A DNA stretch of 64,000 bases from the NCBI GenBank assembly GCA_034336665.1, contig JAPFBE010000002.1:9098146-9162145 (forward strand), written 5' to 3'. The notes under the pieces are model-generated. The model did no database searches, was not told the DNA's origin, and saw only the letters and a list, made by a program, of their open reading frames with translations. The DNA comes from Luscinia megarhynchos. Lineage: Eukaryota; Chordata; Aves; Passeriformes; Turdidae. Of the stretch, positions 38,761-50,489 are shown in pieces (the first letter of the stretch is position 1; each line of letters begins with the position of its first letter). Position numbers and translations under genes: made by a program.

Positions 38761-41390
38761 ATCAATACTGTCACGTATCAATACTATTTAAGTGTGAGGG
38801 CATCTCTAGAGCTCTGCTAAAGACAAGTGCCCCTGGTTTCTGCCTTAAAAGTCATATAGGTTCACCTAAAAATGCAGCTGGATGAAAGGGGGTAATAGTA
38901 ATGCTTCCCTTGGGTAAATACCCGCTGTGGGACACAGCTACTATCAAACAAAAAGGCTTTGGAAGAACTTACTCTTCCTTTATTCTCATGATCACTTACC
39001 CTCTGAAGCCTGACAAAGCTTCACTCCTTTCCCAGGCAAATCTGCAGCCCTGGGCAGAAGCTGCCCTGGCAGCCAGGTTTGGGTCTTGCTCCCCAGGCAA
39101 GTGTGAAGGTTACAGGGAGAACTAAACCTGGGTCTCTCACATCCTTTAACTTGGGATGTTATTTTTACAAAAAGTATGACCTTTACTTCCTCCCCTATTG
39201 TTTTGAAAAAAGAGAGTCTAGGGAGGAGAGGGAAGCACCTGCATTTGTTCAGGAGGATGCTTTTTGCCTGTGTTCCTCAAGTGACATTTGCCAAGGAACA
39301 CCATTTCTAAATCCAGATCAGGCTTGGGCACGAGCTAGGCAAGGAGCAGCTCCCTTTGGTCCCAAGCAGGCCTCAGCACAAACCCAGAATTACAACTTCT
39401 CACTTACAGAGAATTCAAGAGTCAACCCTGAAATACAAACAGGATGCTTCTAGTAAGAATCTCCCCAGATTGTCACAATGGTATTTTGTGATTCAAATAG
39501 AACACAGATGCATAGGTGGCTTCTGTGTGACTTTTACTGAAAGCTTTGAAGACAGCTAATTGGGGTAAGTGTCATGTAAATGACTCTAAAATTTATCAGA
39601 CACCTATCTGCATCTTTCAGCAATTAAATCAGTTATTCAGTCTGTCTTTATTCAAAGAGAAGAAGTAAGAACATTACTATGCATGCCTATATTACTGGTG
39701 ATCCAAGGATAAATATATTAAAGATTTTAAAAAGCTACATAAATAATACGAATTGCAGGTGAAATTTATTTCCCTTTAGAGAATAATCACTCTATTAAGA
39801 AACAGGATTATTTAATAATAATAATTTTCTGAAGCTCTGTTTTAATTGTTAACACTTTCAATCAATAATTTGGCTAAATAAGTCAAGGTTTATTAAATCT
39901 CTGATAGAAGTTTTGCCACAGATAATGCCAACTAAGGTCTTACTGGAAATACTCTCCAAGTGTAACAAGAACTTTACACCATCAGAAATAAAATGAAACA
40001 CTTAAGTCCTAGATTTGAGCCAGCAGTCAAAGAAAAAGCATGAAATGGGGAGGGCTACTATGATCACCCTTCAAAAAAGTGGCATTTGTGCTCACTGATT
40101 TCTCCTCCTGAATTTACAAGACTGTATTGTACAGGAGCACAAGCTGTTCCACCCAAGCATCCTTGCAGTCATCTTCATCTTCCAGTCAGTCCCTGGCTGG
40201 AAACTGCACAGACCTTGCTTTCCTACAAGCTCACTGGGCCCAGCTAGGCTAAACCAAATTTGACCAATATCAGTTTATTACTGCAGAATAATAATTTAAA
40301 TACTGTTATCACTGTGGTCCAAGAAGCTTATGAAGAAAGACTGATAGTTTACAGCTCACCTGATTGCATGGATTTTTTTTCTCCTGTGTGTTAAGCAGAG
40401 ATCCAAAAAGTGAAGTAATTCCTTTGCTCCATCTGAAAATAAACCTCTACTTTCTCTGAAAATAAATCTGTATCTTCTCTGGTATTGAACTAGAAAAGCA
40501 GACAGGGTGCTAAGAATTAGATAAGACAGACTAAGTGCATATAAAATGGAGAGACTTATATTTTAAGGGTTCTGGATGAAATGTATTTAGGTGAGAACCT
40601 GTAAATACTGCAGCTATTAAGAGCTAAATTTTGGCTGATGAAAACCTTATGTGCCCTCAGGGTGTAATGTAAGCCAAAATTCCCTCCCTCCCACCTCCAT
40701 ACTGTTCATTAGAACAGCATAATTGAACTAAAATGAATTTTTTAACAACTGAAATAAAATAAAACCAAGCATTGTTTAGAGAACTGGAAAAATAATCTAG
40801 TACCATTCTTTTTTATGAATAAAACCACAAACGAGAAAACCAACTATGCTGGCAATTAACATCTTTCAAGTGTAGAATCAAATGCTTAACAGTAAGCAAC
40901 AGAAGAAAAAAGACCTTATAAACTAATAAATAGAACTGCAAAGAATCTGACCCTACAAATGATCCTAACATGTTTTTAAGAATAAATACAGATAGAACAC
41001 ATCTATTGATCAAATTGCAATACAAGTAGAAAAACATATATGCCTTGAAAGACAAAATTTGTCAGTAAAAGGATAAAGGTATTCCTGTGCTGCTTGCAAC
41101 ACATTATTGAAAAATTAACTCCAACTAATAATGGTATGTGATTTGTTACATGAACTGCAGAAGGCTCACCAATGCTTCAAAGGATTAATAAATCAAACTC
41201 TGAGATGCAGATGAAAAACATATGCAAAGAGTCCTATCTTTTATTACCAGCACTTCTATATGTTATGTACATAATCATAAGAAAACTCAAAACACAGGTG
41301 GTGCCTTACTTTTTGTCATGGACTAAGAAATAATGCAAAATGCCTTCAGATAGACCTACAAACAGGAAACATAAAAGTCAGTTTAGAAAC
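38761..41390. other. Stretch without recognisable gene
   Basis: A 124-codon plus-strand frame (39079-39453) and overlapping shorter frames occur in a GC-richer patch at 39000-39400; no domain is recognisable. The rest is AT-rich and featureless. Confidence 0.5.
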
Positions 41391-42430
41391 CCTGTGTAGC
41401 TTAAAGAAACTGTACATGTGTGGATAGAAGATGTACCTATTTGGATAACTGTGACAGACATAGCAGTTTACCTCACTTAGGTACTATGAAGATAATGGGT
41501 GATCTGAGCAGAAGAGAGTTGAAAGAACTTAGAACTCACTGGGCACCAAGTTCTCAACCTGCAGCAAGGACAAGATGGCCACTATTATGCTTTCTTGGTG
41601 TCCAGTACCTGTCCAGTACCTTGTACTGCAGTGTGTACATAACCTTAAACCCTACAGAACACCCCAGTTTCGAGGTCCAAGCTTTGGCACTTGTGACAGC
41701 TGATGTCACTGACAGAACACTGACAGAAGCTAACAGTGCCACTGGCCAGCAGAGACTGGAGGGGCTGCCTCTGCCTCCTGCAGACAAATGTGAGATCAGA
41801 CATACATATGTCCTCTTTCTAGCCTGTTTCCAGAAGTTATTAATGAACAGAATCCCTTCCTCTCTTCAGCTGAAGCCTACATTTTCCCAGCTGCAGAGTG
41901 GGCAGAGAACCAGCAGTGAGCTCCTCCCTCAGCTGAAAAGCAGTAAGCAGCAGCTTGGGTCTGCCTAAGAAGTGCAGCTTCTGTCTCAGCCAGGATTTCT
42001 CACTCTCAGCTTGATTCTGTTCAAACTGGACTTCGTTGTGAATAAAGATTCTCTGCTGAAGAGCTCCCAAGGTTACAGGCTCAGCTCAGTGTCAGCTTAG
42101 GGTTCCACAGACGTAGGGTTCCTACATCTGGGGTTTCACTGCGAGTAAACAGTGATTTAGGATCAAACTGAGCTCTGATATACCACACAAAGAGTTTTCT
42201 CTCAGCTGTGGGTAATCCCCAAAGGACCACAAACAGCTGTAGTACAGCAGTACTGTTCCTTTGCAAGGGAGTGCAGGCAATCACTCCCCTGGCTCTTGGA
42301 GAGAGCCACGTTAGAGACCCCACCTTAGGGAGTCCTGCTGCAGAATCCAGCATCTCTTTGAGCCTACTCCTAAGGAGATGATCAAGGCACAAAAAATACA
42401 TGTCTTTATACTGCAGGGAATCTGGCATAA
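41391..42430 (+). mobile_element. Candidate endogenous retrovirus LTR plus leader
   Basis: A long block, less AT-rich than its flanks, with aataaa at 42041-42046 placed as a retroviral polyadenylation signal would be, followed by gattctctgctgaagagctc. Downstream, ggctcttggagagagccacg and cctaaggagatga resemble the leader of some bird endogenous retroviruses as I remember them. The U3 part would hold the window's longest open frame (41420-41968, 182 codons), which shows no known domain and is probably chance. LTR borders, primer-binding site and target-site duplication are not certain. If correct, this is a 5' LTR-leader remnant with the coding part lost. Confidence 0.38.
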
Positions 42431-43040
42431 ACCAATTTCAGAGGAAGGCAGGAGTTAGTGCATTATATCTCAATTCCCAACACAACTAAACACACTGTCT
42501 TTCCCATGGGTGCTAGGAAAGCAGAGTGTGGAAACAAAAAAAACAAGAATTACAACTCACCAGGGACTATAAACAGAAAACAATATGCTCTGGGACAAGT
42601 CCTCCCCACATGACTATAGGCATTGATTATTGTTTGCAATTCTGGGAACATCAATCTGGGAAACATGTTTTTTAACAATTTGGTCCACAGAAGCCACAGT
42701 CACAAGAAGTATGTAATTTAGAATGTTTTACACTACACTGTGTGGCACAAATCAGAAACCACTTAATGGAACAGAAGAAACAAGCCAGCTCTTACTGAAG
42801 CCTGTTATTTGACTCCAATAAGGTTGCAGGGGAATCAGATGAAGTAAAAACAGGAGCCTGAGGATGAGAAGGTCAGGACATCTGTGGCACCCACCACTAA
42901 GGAAATACTGCAGCTTGCTCTTTGCACACCTGTAACAACCACAGTTCTTTCTCTTGTGGACCAAGGCCCAATTTCTATCACGAGTATCCAAACTAAGCTA
43001 TTCTTATTCCTCAAAGAGTAGAAGGGAATTCAGCAGAAAA
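42431..43040. other. Unannotated stretch
   Basis: No gene or repeat recognised; a 79-codon minus-strand frame at 42752-42991 is not supported by anything else. Confidence 0.5.
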
Positions 43041-43880
43041 GTGTGAAATATGTATGTCCTTGTTATTTCCTTCTCTGCAATAACAAAGGCCTCTGCCTCC
43101 CTTCTACTCTTATTTACCCTCTTATTTAATATATCTGCTTTATGCTTCTTTGTTAGGTGGGTTTTAAAACATTTCTGTTTTCCTTCTTTCTACAATTGCT
43201 TCTCACATCTCATTATTCGTGTCTCCTGAGGTCAAAAAAGAAAGATAATCCCCATGTTAGAAAATTCCAAGATTTCAACCTTTGTTCTGTGAAATTACTA
43301 TCATCTTTCCCAGCCTCCACATTTCTCAGTCTTGACACAGGAATCTATCATTTTGCATCCTATCCATGCCTATCATATTGCACAGACCTTTTCCAGCATG
43401 ACTTCCCTTTTTGGGTGTTCTCATCAGTAATGACTTACCTCAGGTGACCTGTGAAGGCTCTGATTCACCCTCTTCTTGTTCTCTGATTATTCAGCTGCTT
43501 TCCACCTTGCAGATACCTCTTTACCACTGATTTAAAGCAAACTGTTAGTGTGTCTCACACCCAGTACTCCAGTGGTTCATATTTTATGGTTTGAATCACT
43601 TTTCAAACTGTTCTGTGATGGTAATTTTCATTCTTTTATCTTCACTCTGTGGGTGTTCCCCAGAACTCTTTTGTCACTTTCCCACTCTTTTTCTCTTCAG
43701 CTTTGGCAACCAGCATTTTTATCTCCATTCATAGTACATGTTATCATTTGTCAGATGAAAAACCGTTGTGTTCCTCTTGTCATTTTTTTCTCCTTGTATA
43801 TCTTTGATTGTATCTTTGCTTTGCTTTTTTTCCCATTGTTTCTCCATGGATGAAAAAATGTCTGCCATAATTTTATTTAC
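43041..43880 (+). other. Pyrimidine-rich tract
   Basis: For about 0.8 kb the plus strand is visibly enriched in T and C, with many runs such as ttctgttttccttctttc and ctttttctcttcag. Two hydrophobic open frames (43157-43447, 96 codons; 43548-43853, 101 codons) follow from this composition, since T-rich codons encode Leu, Phe and Ser. I do not consider them genes. The strand bias itself is unexplained. Confidence 0.55.
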
Positions 43881-44043
43881 CTTAAAGGATATATTTTCAT
43901 AGCATATTGCCATATGAGAAACCTGACCTGCCTCTGAACAGGGCAGCTCAGGGAGAACACTAGATGTGTAAATGCAGCTATATTGCTCCTGATACCCAGT
44001 TTAGTTTATTAAGTGCAAGCTACAAGCCTACAAGCTGTTGCAC
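43881..44043. other. Unannotated stretch
   Basis: Short unique-looking segment between the pyrimidine tract and a microsatellite. Confidence 0.5.
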
Positions 44044-44083
44044 TATATATATATATACACACACACATGTATATATATACATG
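44044..44083. repeat. Compound (TA)n(CA)n(TA)n microsatellite
   Basis: TA units, then CA units, then atgtatatatatacat. The two TA blocks can pair with each other. Likely polymorphic. Confidence 0.93.
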
Positions 44084-45489
44084 AGATATAAATCTAAGCT
44101 GTAAATACTTTGTTCAGGCTTCTCACATCCCTCATCTGGCTCATGTTTCACCACTGGTGACAGCTATCTACCCAAACTGCTACTAAGGTGATTGATGTAG
44201 GGCAGTGGAACAGAAATTTCACTATTCCTGGATTAAATACTTCCTGAAGGCTCAAACAGGTGATTTACTTGAGGGGACCCACCCTGTTGTGGTCCCTCGT
44301 TTTTAGTGAGAGATCCACATTAGCTAGAATGTTAGTAAGTGAGGATGAGGTGGTGAACAGTTTGAACATCAGATTGCTGGGAAGACCCAGGTAAATTACT
44401 GCAGTCATTCCTAAGCTGAGCTTTCTCCAGTGGGAATTTATCCCTATTCCACTTGGTAGTTATGGAGACCACACTTTTCAGGCTGGTTTCACGTTTTGTT
44501 ACAGTGACTTGCTGTTTGTAGAGTCTGATCTCACATCTTCAGCTATGCCATACTAGCAACACCAGTTTCCTTTCAGCTTTTCTTTCTTCTTTTTTTAACC
44601 ATTGTCCTAAACATCTGTGTAATCTTTGCAGTATAGTATTTTTACCTTCCTGTTTACCTTTTTCACACTTGTTCTCAGTCTGTTTGTAATGATTAATTAT
44701 TCCCATGCCATTTGAAATAATTTCCCAAGGGCAAAAACTAGCTCAGAGAAACAGCAGGAGCTTCATCAGGAGCTTTTATTTTAAAAAATCCTAAAAATAA
44801 TTGCACAAATTTTTATGCTGGTTTTATTTTAATAGAGTACTCATAATTCAGCTAATTCTCAAGAAAAAAATTAAATTGCCACAGATTATCTATTGTTATT
44901 TATAGACAAAATACCATATGCAGAAATATCAATTACACCTAGAAGTCATTTCATACATTTATTATATACATTATTCACATGTATGCATGTACAATTAATA
45001 GTACACTGACAGCTAACAGGGCTAATGACTCTGAGCATTAATTACCAGGTTTAATTGATATAGATACAATTTCCATTGGTAGAAACTCAGAATCAAAACT
45101 CATATTTGTGTGGTTGTGGAATACACAGTGCATGATGTTTTTGCATAATGTTTTCAAGGAAGAAGCAACATTTTCTGAGATTCTTCATAATCCAGCTCTT
45201 TTGTGTATAAAATTTTCATTGCCACATGGATTGAAACTGTATTTTCCTACTTGCAAGGAGAAAAAAGAGAATTAGTGGAACAAAGGCAAAATCTACATGG
45301 ATAAAAAAAAGATCATCATCCTTAAATATAATTTCAGTATAAAAGAGAGGTCTGACCAAAAAAAAAAGTTAATTCCAAAAGCACATCTGTTTTTTTCAGG
45401 TGGGGCTGAACTAAATACAATACAGGGTTCTGGCTTTCCTGTCATTAACTTTGCCTCATAGATGGCCAATACATCCTTTCAGAGTCAGC
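44084..45489. other. Stretch without recognisable gene
   Basis: AT-rich, especially 44700-45050. No open frame or repeat family recognised. Confidence 0.5.
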
Positions 45490-45625
45490 CAACTTTCTCC
45501 CACTGTTCTCTGTAAAATAGGAATAATATTAATTACTTACATAATAGAGCTAATAGGGGTGCTGACATGAATGCTTTGTGCTGACAGTATTTTGACCCAA
45601 GCACTGTATTAAATACTATAATCAG
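45490..45625 (+). mobile_element. MIR-like SINE, 3' part
   Basis: The segment ctctgtaaaataggaataat, then attacttacataatagag, ggtgctgacatgaatgcttt and gcactgtattaaatac follows the 3' half of MIR, the ancient tRNA-derived SINE of amniotes: the ctgtaaaatggggataat core motif, the acctac stretch, and the gcgctcaataaat-like end. The tRNA-like head is missing or unrecognisable. An old, non-coding fossil; assignment is by remembered consensus. Confidence 0.5.
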
Positions 45626-45714
45626 TACAACTGCCAATCTCTCCACTAAGAATTTTTCTGTGCCTTTCAAGACAGGTAGATGTCTGTCAGGTCATATACA
45701 CAATGCATACATCA

Positions 45715-46735
45715 GGTGAAAGTTGTGGCAGGCTGGGAAAGTTTCCACTGACTTGAAAAGAGTAAATATAACACACAAACCCACATAAAGGAGGATCCAG
45801 AGCACTACAGGCTGGTCAGTCAGTGTAAGGCAAGATCATAGAGCAGATCTTCCTGGAAATTACTCTAAGGCACATGGAAAACAGGGGTTGGTGATGCCAA
45901 CAAGCCTTCACTAAGGGCAAACCATGGCAGGCAAACTCTGTGACATTCTACAATGGGATTACAGTATTGGTGAATAAGGGGGAGTGACTGATATAATCTA
46001 CCTGGACTTGTGCAAAGCATTCAATACTGTCACACACAATAGCTTTAGCTCTAAAAAGGAGAGACAAGGATCTGACAGGTAGAGCACTCAGTGGCTAAGG
46101 AGTTGCCTAGATCCTCACACTCAAGAATTCCTGTCAATGACTCAATGTCTGGGTGGAAGGCAGCAACGAGTGCTGTCCCTCAGGGTCCATGCTGGGACCA
46201 GTACAGTTTAACATCTTTGTCAGGGACATGGACAGTGGGATTGAGTGCACCCTCAGCAAGATTGCTGGTGACACTAAGGCAAGCAGTCTGGTTGACACTC
46301 TATCCTGCATCTGTGCCAGGGCAATCCCAGGCTGGGCAATAAGAGAATTGAGAGGGCCCTGTGGAGGAGGACCTGGGGGAGACCTTACAACACTTTTCAG
46401 TACTTAAAAGGAACCTATAAGGAAAATAGGAAAGGAACCTATAAGAAAAATAGGAAAGGACCCTTTATCAGGAAGTGTAGTGACAGAACTAGGAGTAATG
46501 GCTTTAAAGTGGGAGAGGGTAGATTTAGAGTAGATATTAGGAAGAAATTATTTAGAGTGAGGGTGGTGAGGCACTGCACACGTTGTCCAGAGAAGTTGTC
46601 AGTGCTCAATGCCAGGTTGGATTGTGTGCTGAACAACCTGATCTAGTCGAAGGTGTGTCTGCCCTCAGCACTAGAAGTAGGTGAACCACTGAAACTCTTC
46701 CAACCCAAACCACTTTATTATTCCATTCTATGTTT
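45715..46735 (+). mobile_element. CR1 LINE with reverse transcriptase remnant and internal deletion
   Basis: Plus-strand CR1. From the left, gatccagagcactacaggc, ggcaagatcatagagcagat and cttcactaagggcaaacc mark the reverse transcriptase fingers/palm. ctacctggacttgtgcaaag gives a YLDL-K-like motif A. A frame at 46153-46407 holds the motif B region ([20 protein letters not shown]), where the expected FADD of motif C reads IAGD, so catalysis is lost. After about 46310 the coding part jumps to the 3' untranslated region, an internal deletion. The end at about 46735 keeps ttattccattctatg. A 24-bp tandem duplication sits at 46411-46458. Confidence 0.93.
46411..46458. repeat. 24-bp tandem duplication inside the CR1
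   Basis: Two adjacent 24-bp units (46411-46434, 46435-46458), each starting gaacctataa and ending aaataggaaag, differ at one position (g versus a). This arose within or after the CR1 insertion. Confidence 0.92.
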
Positions 46736-48678
46736 TCAAACACTCTAGAGGGGAAAAGAGTCTCTTAAATGTGCAAACAACACAGATATTATGTTTACTG
46801 AAAATTATATGCTGCAGGCACGTTGTCAGCTTCTGCAGAGACATTAAAATCTTTTTTAGAAAGTTGATTAATTTAGTTTTACTCTAGACTAAAGTACATA
46901 GGCCTTTTTGTTAATGTTACAAAAGCATTATGAGAAAGTGTTTTGAATTAATTTTCTTCTAAAGTGCTACAAGCCAAAGTATGCTGGCCTGCAGCAGCTG
47001 GTCAAACACACTTGTTCCCTTGTTTAAGAGCTATAAGAGAACTATAAAGTTGTGAAACATTAAAAAGAGTAGAATTCATTTCTTTTTTTGGAGATTGCAA
47101 ATGGGAGGACACTTTCCCATATTCAAAGAGAAGCAAGTAACATCTTCCATGCCCCACATACTACAGGAATATCATCTGAAGCTTGCCCCCCACTCTAGTC
47201 TTGAAGTCAGCAACTAAGGTACTCCTTACAGCATGCAAGTAAGAGGGAAAAGACAGCAATTCTTAGAAAGGCAGCAGATTCTTAATTTAAAATTCTTTTT
47301 TAGAATCTTCAATCTATGTCGAGCTAACTGATTTATTTTAAAGACTTTTTCCTTCTTCCTGCTTGAATTCTTGATTACTTTATTACTGCAATATGTTCTT
47401 CACATGAATGTGGGAAAGAAGGGAGAGGGAATCAACTAAAGAAATTATCTTTTTTGTTTTTAAGGTTTTAAGCAAATTCCAAAAGAAAGTAAATATACCA
47501 CAAAGCATTTCCTTAGAACAAACTAGATGGAAGCAGCCAACTGCTAACGAGCTTTATGATGTTTTCATTCTGTGGAAAAACAATGAGGATGTAGATATTT
47601 ACCACCATGGAAAGAATGAGTAGTTATTTTTGCATTCAGATATCTAGGAACAGTGAGATAGACTCTGTAATATGTAGTGGCAAAGACAGCTTCCTTAATC
47701 TAGTATATCTTTCCAAATCAGATTATATTCTCCACAGCAAATTCCCTTGACTCCTTCAAAAACAGTACAGAAACATTAATGAGCCAAGATATTCAGAGAT
47801 CTGGTTAATTAATTTGAAAGTCCTAATTTTGGAGACCTATTATCCATAAAATGTGATACTAAATGGATTTCATAAGTATACAAATGGATAATTGCTGGGA
47901 GGATAGACTGCTGTTGTAAAGTCATATTGTCAGAGAGATTTTTCTTCATTGTTTTACCCAATAGCTGAATCATTCTCCCCAGACTGAATATTTCAGAAGG
48001 AATATGTCAGGTGAGCAATACCAAGCCAGGTATCAGGTCTTTCAGCTGTGCCTTTTGCCTCCTGATAGATGATCAGCAGCAGAACAAGATAGGGAATAAA
48101 GGCACATTTGCATTGCTCAGCATACCTTGTGCTGATTTGGCTGCATATTTTAACTGGGCTTGCTCACTGCAGAGACTCTAGTCTCACAAATATCCATGGG
48201 ACTCTGAGCAAAATAGAAACCAAATAAGTTATTGAAGGGAATTTTGCAAGTAATAGACAAAGATATAGCAATAACAGCATTTCCACATAAAAATAAAACC
48301 TGAGAAAACAGTACCCTTCTCCACAACCTCTCTTTCATTCTTTTATGTTTCCTCCCTCCTTAAACATCGGCATGGTTTTCCATTCCAGTGACCAAGTTTT
48401 TAACAATGTAAAGTGAATGGAATCCTGCTATTTTATGGCAACCAGATATGTAACAAAGCGTATTTTTCTCATTCCCAGATTTAAAAAGTTGCAATAAGCA
48501 ACAGAACATTCAGTGATACTATATTCTGATACAAACCAGATGAGTGCCATGGGTTATCTGACAGAAGTGTAGGCTCTGGCAATATGTCTTCATAGCTGCT
48601 GTTTTAGTTCACCCAATAATCACTCATATGTGTCATAAAAGTTATTAGGAATGTTTCATAGGATTATACAGAATCAAA
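46736..48678. other. Stretch without recognisable gene
   Basis: AT-rich. Contains a plus-strand frame at 47408-47623 (71 codons) that is preceded by a polypyrimidine run and an AG at 47463-47464, discussed as a weak candidate exon. Nothing else recognised. Confidence 0.5.
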
Positions 48679-48738
48679 CCCTAATCCTAGCTCTAATTTA
48701 AACCCTAACCCTAATCCTAACCCTAACCCTGACCCTAG
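48679..48738. repeat. Interstitial telomere-type array (CCCTAA)n
   Basis: Ten in-phase hexamers on the plus strand: four exact ccctaa, four with one change (ctctaa, tcctaa, ccctga, ccctag), one with two (tcctag) and one decayed (tttaaa). The vertebrate telomere repeat in C-rich orientation. The variant units and the single degenerate hexamer show it is not a chromosome end but an old internal array. A CR1 fragment starts about 60 bp to the right. Confidence 0.93.
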
Positions 48739-48799
48739 CTCCATTACAAGTATGAAATTGTAAGATTGTTTATACTTGCCTTTTAAAAAAATTCTTCTT

Positions 48800-49050
48800 C
48801 AAGAGGAGGAGATGCTTCAGTCCCTTCCTCATCTTTGTGGCCCTTTGCTGGACTCTCTCCAGTATGTCCATGTCTCTTGTTCTGGGGAGCCCAGAACTGG
48901 ACACAGCACTCCACACACATGTGGCCTCACCAGTGCAGGGCAGAGGAGGAGGATGGTCTGCTTTGACCTGCAGGCAGCACCCATCTTTGTTCAGCCCAGG
49001 ACACTCCTGGCCTCTGCTGCTGCAAGAGTGCATTTCTGCATGGTGGGCTC
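48800..49050 (-). mobile_element. CR1 LINE fragment
   Basis: Plus-strand order ggccctttgctggactctct, agtatgtccatgtctcttgt, gcccagaactggacacagca and ggcctcaccagtgcagggc is the reverse complement of the CR1 3' untranslated/coding junction. Continuation to ccaggacactcctggcctct fits further coding sequence. No tail and no reverse transcriptase core, so truncated on both sides. The 107-codon and 87-codon open frames over it are incidental. Confidence 0.88.
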
Positions 49051-50489
49051 ATTAAATTACTTTAGTTACTGTCATTCCTCAATAACTTTACTCCATTGAA
49101 AATTCATGAGTGTTGCAGACTAATGCACTTCTACTTATCAGCAAAAGCCTTTCTGAGAGCCTGAAGTGTCATGGGGGCTGTCTGTGCTGTGGAGCTTCTA
49201 TACAAGATACATGTACCACAAGGGTACTCTGAGGCACAACAATCTGAATGTCACAAACACCTTGGACCTACACCCTGTTTAGCAACATTTTAGCATGGAT
49301 TAAAAACATAATGAGTTGGTGCCTAATTTGTCTTTTACTTCATTTGTAAATGTTAGACTTTTAACATTTTTTAGACTCTTTGAAATTTTAGACTTGTTGA
49401 CTTTTTGACATTTAATTGTCAAATCCCACTCCAAAATAATTAGCTCTGCAAAATTTTAGTTTGCTCATTAACCTTACCTGAAGAATTTCTGCCATGTAAA
49501 TAAAGAAAGAGGCTTATTTTTTTAGGATTTTCAGTGGTGGATTAGAGATAACCTTTATAAAATCATTGTGGCCATTTAGGAATATTGAGGACATTATTCA
49601 TTCTGTAATATAGTTTAATAAGAAATTGCTGCTTAATGGAAGCTCTAAATGCTCTTTGGTAACCTGTTTTGATGACTCAGAAATAAATGACCTTTCGTGA
49701 AACATCTCTGATGTAGTGTTCCATGGTCTGTTGTTATATCTAGTGGTTTAGAGTCTAATGGAATGTGGTTCCAAAAAGTTTTAGGTAGAAAATCTCAGGC
49801 AATCCCTACAAAGGAGGTGATGCAGAGGTTTTAAGTGCCCAGATCTATAATCTTCCTGTGAGTGGAATATATTTCTAGCTGGAATTTCCACTAGCTTTAC
49901 TGGGAAAAAAAATTACAAAAATAAAAGTAAAAAAAAAGTAAAATTTTGCTATTGTATAACCATTTATTGAGACATCAACCCACCACAGTTTGGAATGTCT
50001 AAAAAAAGAAAAAATTCAATTTTCTAAAGCAGCTAAATAAAGGCAGTACAAAAACCTGAGTTCTGTTTTAGCTGGAAGAAATAATTTTATCTTTCTATTC
50101 AGTGGTATTTCATCGATTCAGACCTTTTGGCCACCATTTTCTGCAGCAAACAGAAAACTTACAATAGAGATAAGCAGAGACTTGAGACCTTCTGGAAACC
50201 TTTGCATACAAGACATGCTTTTTGGTAATGGTGGAGGTACTTGTTTAATATTTATTTAATCTTTATTATACTGGATTGAATAGGTAAAGACAACTACTGC
50301 AGCATTCTACAGCTACAAGAAAAAAAGATTAGCCATTGAATATATTGTTAGGATTGCTTTATTTTAAATTTTAAGTGTCTGCATATTTTGCTTGACCACT
50401 AAATCAGTAATTAAATTGAATAAAATTAAGCTACTGAAGCAATTAAAAGTGATTAAAATTGCTAAATAAATTTGCAAAGATTGTAGAGT
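49051..50489. other. Stretch without recognisable gene
   Basis: AT-rich, dense stops in all frames, no repeat recognised. Confidence 0.55.

Noticed and set aside
41420..41968. 182-codon plus-strand open frame, longest in the window
   Set aside because: No recognisable domain, no codon or start-context support, and it lies in a candidate retroviral LTR. Kept only as part of that finding.
43157..43853. Two hydrophobic frames resembling membrane proteins
   Set aside because: Hydrophobicity follows from T-rich codons in a pyrimidine-rich tract.
48679..48738. True chromosome end
   Set aside because: Only 60 bp, with degenerate units and ordinary DNA continuing on both sides.
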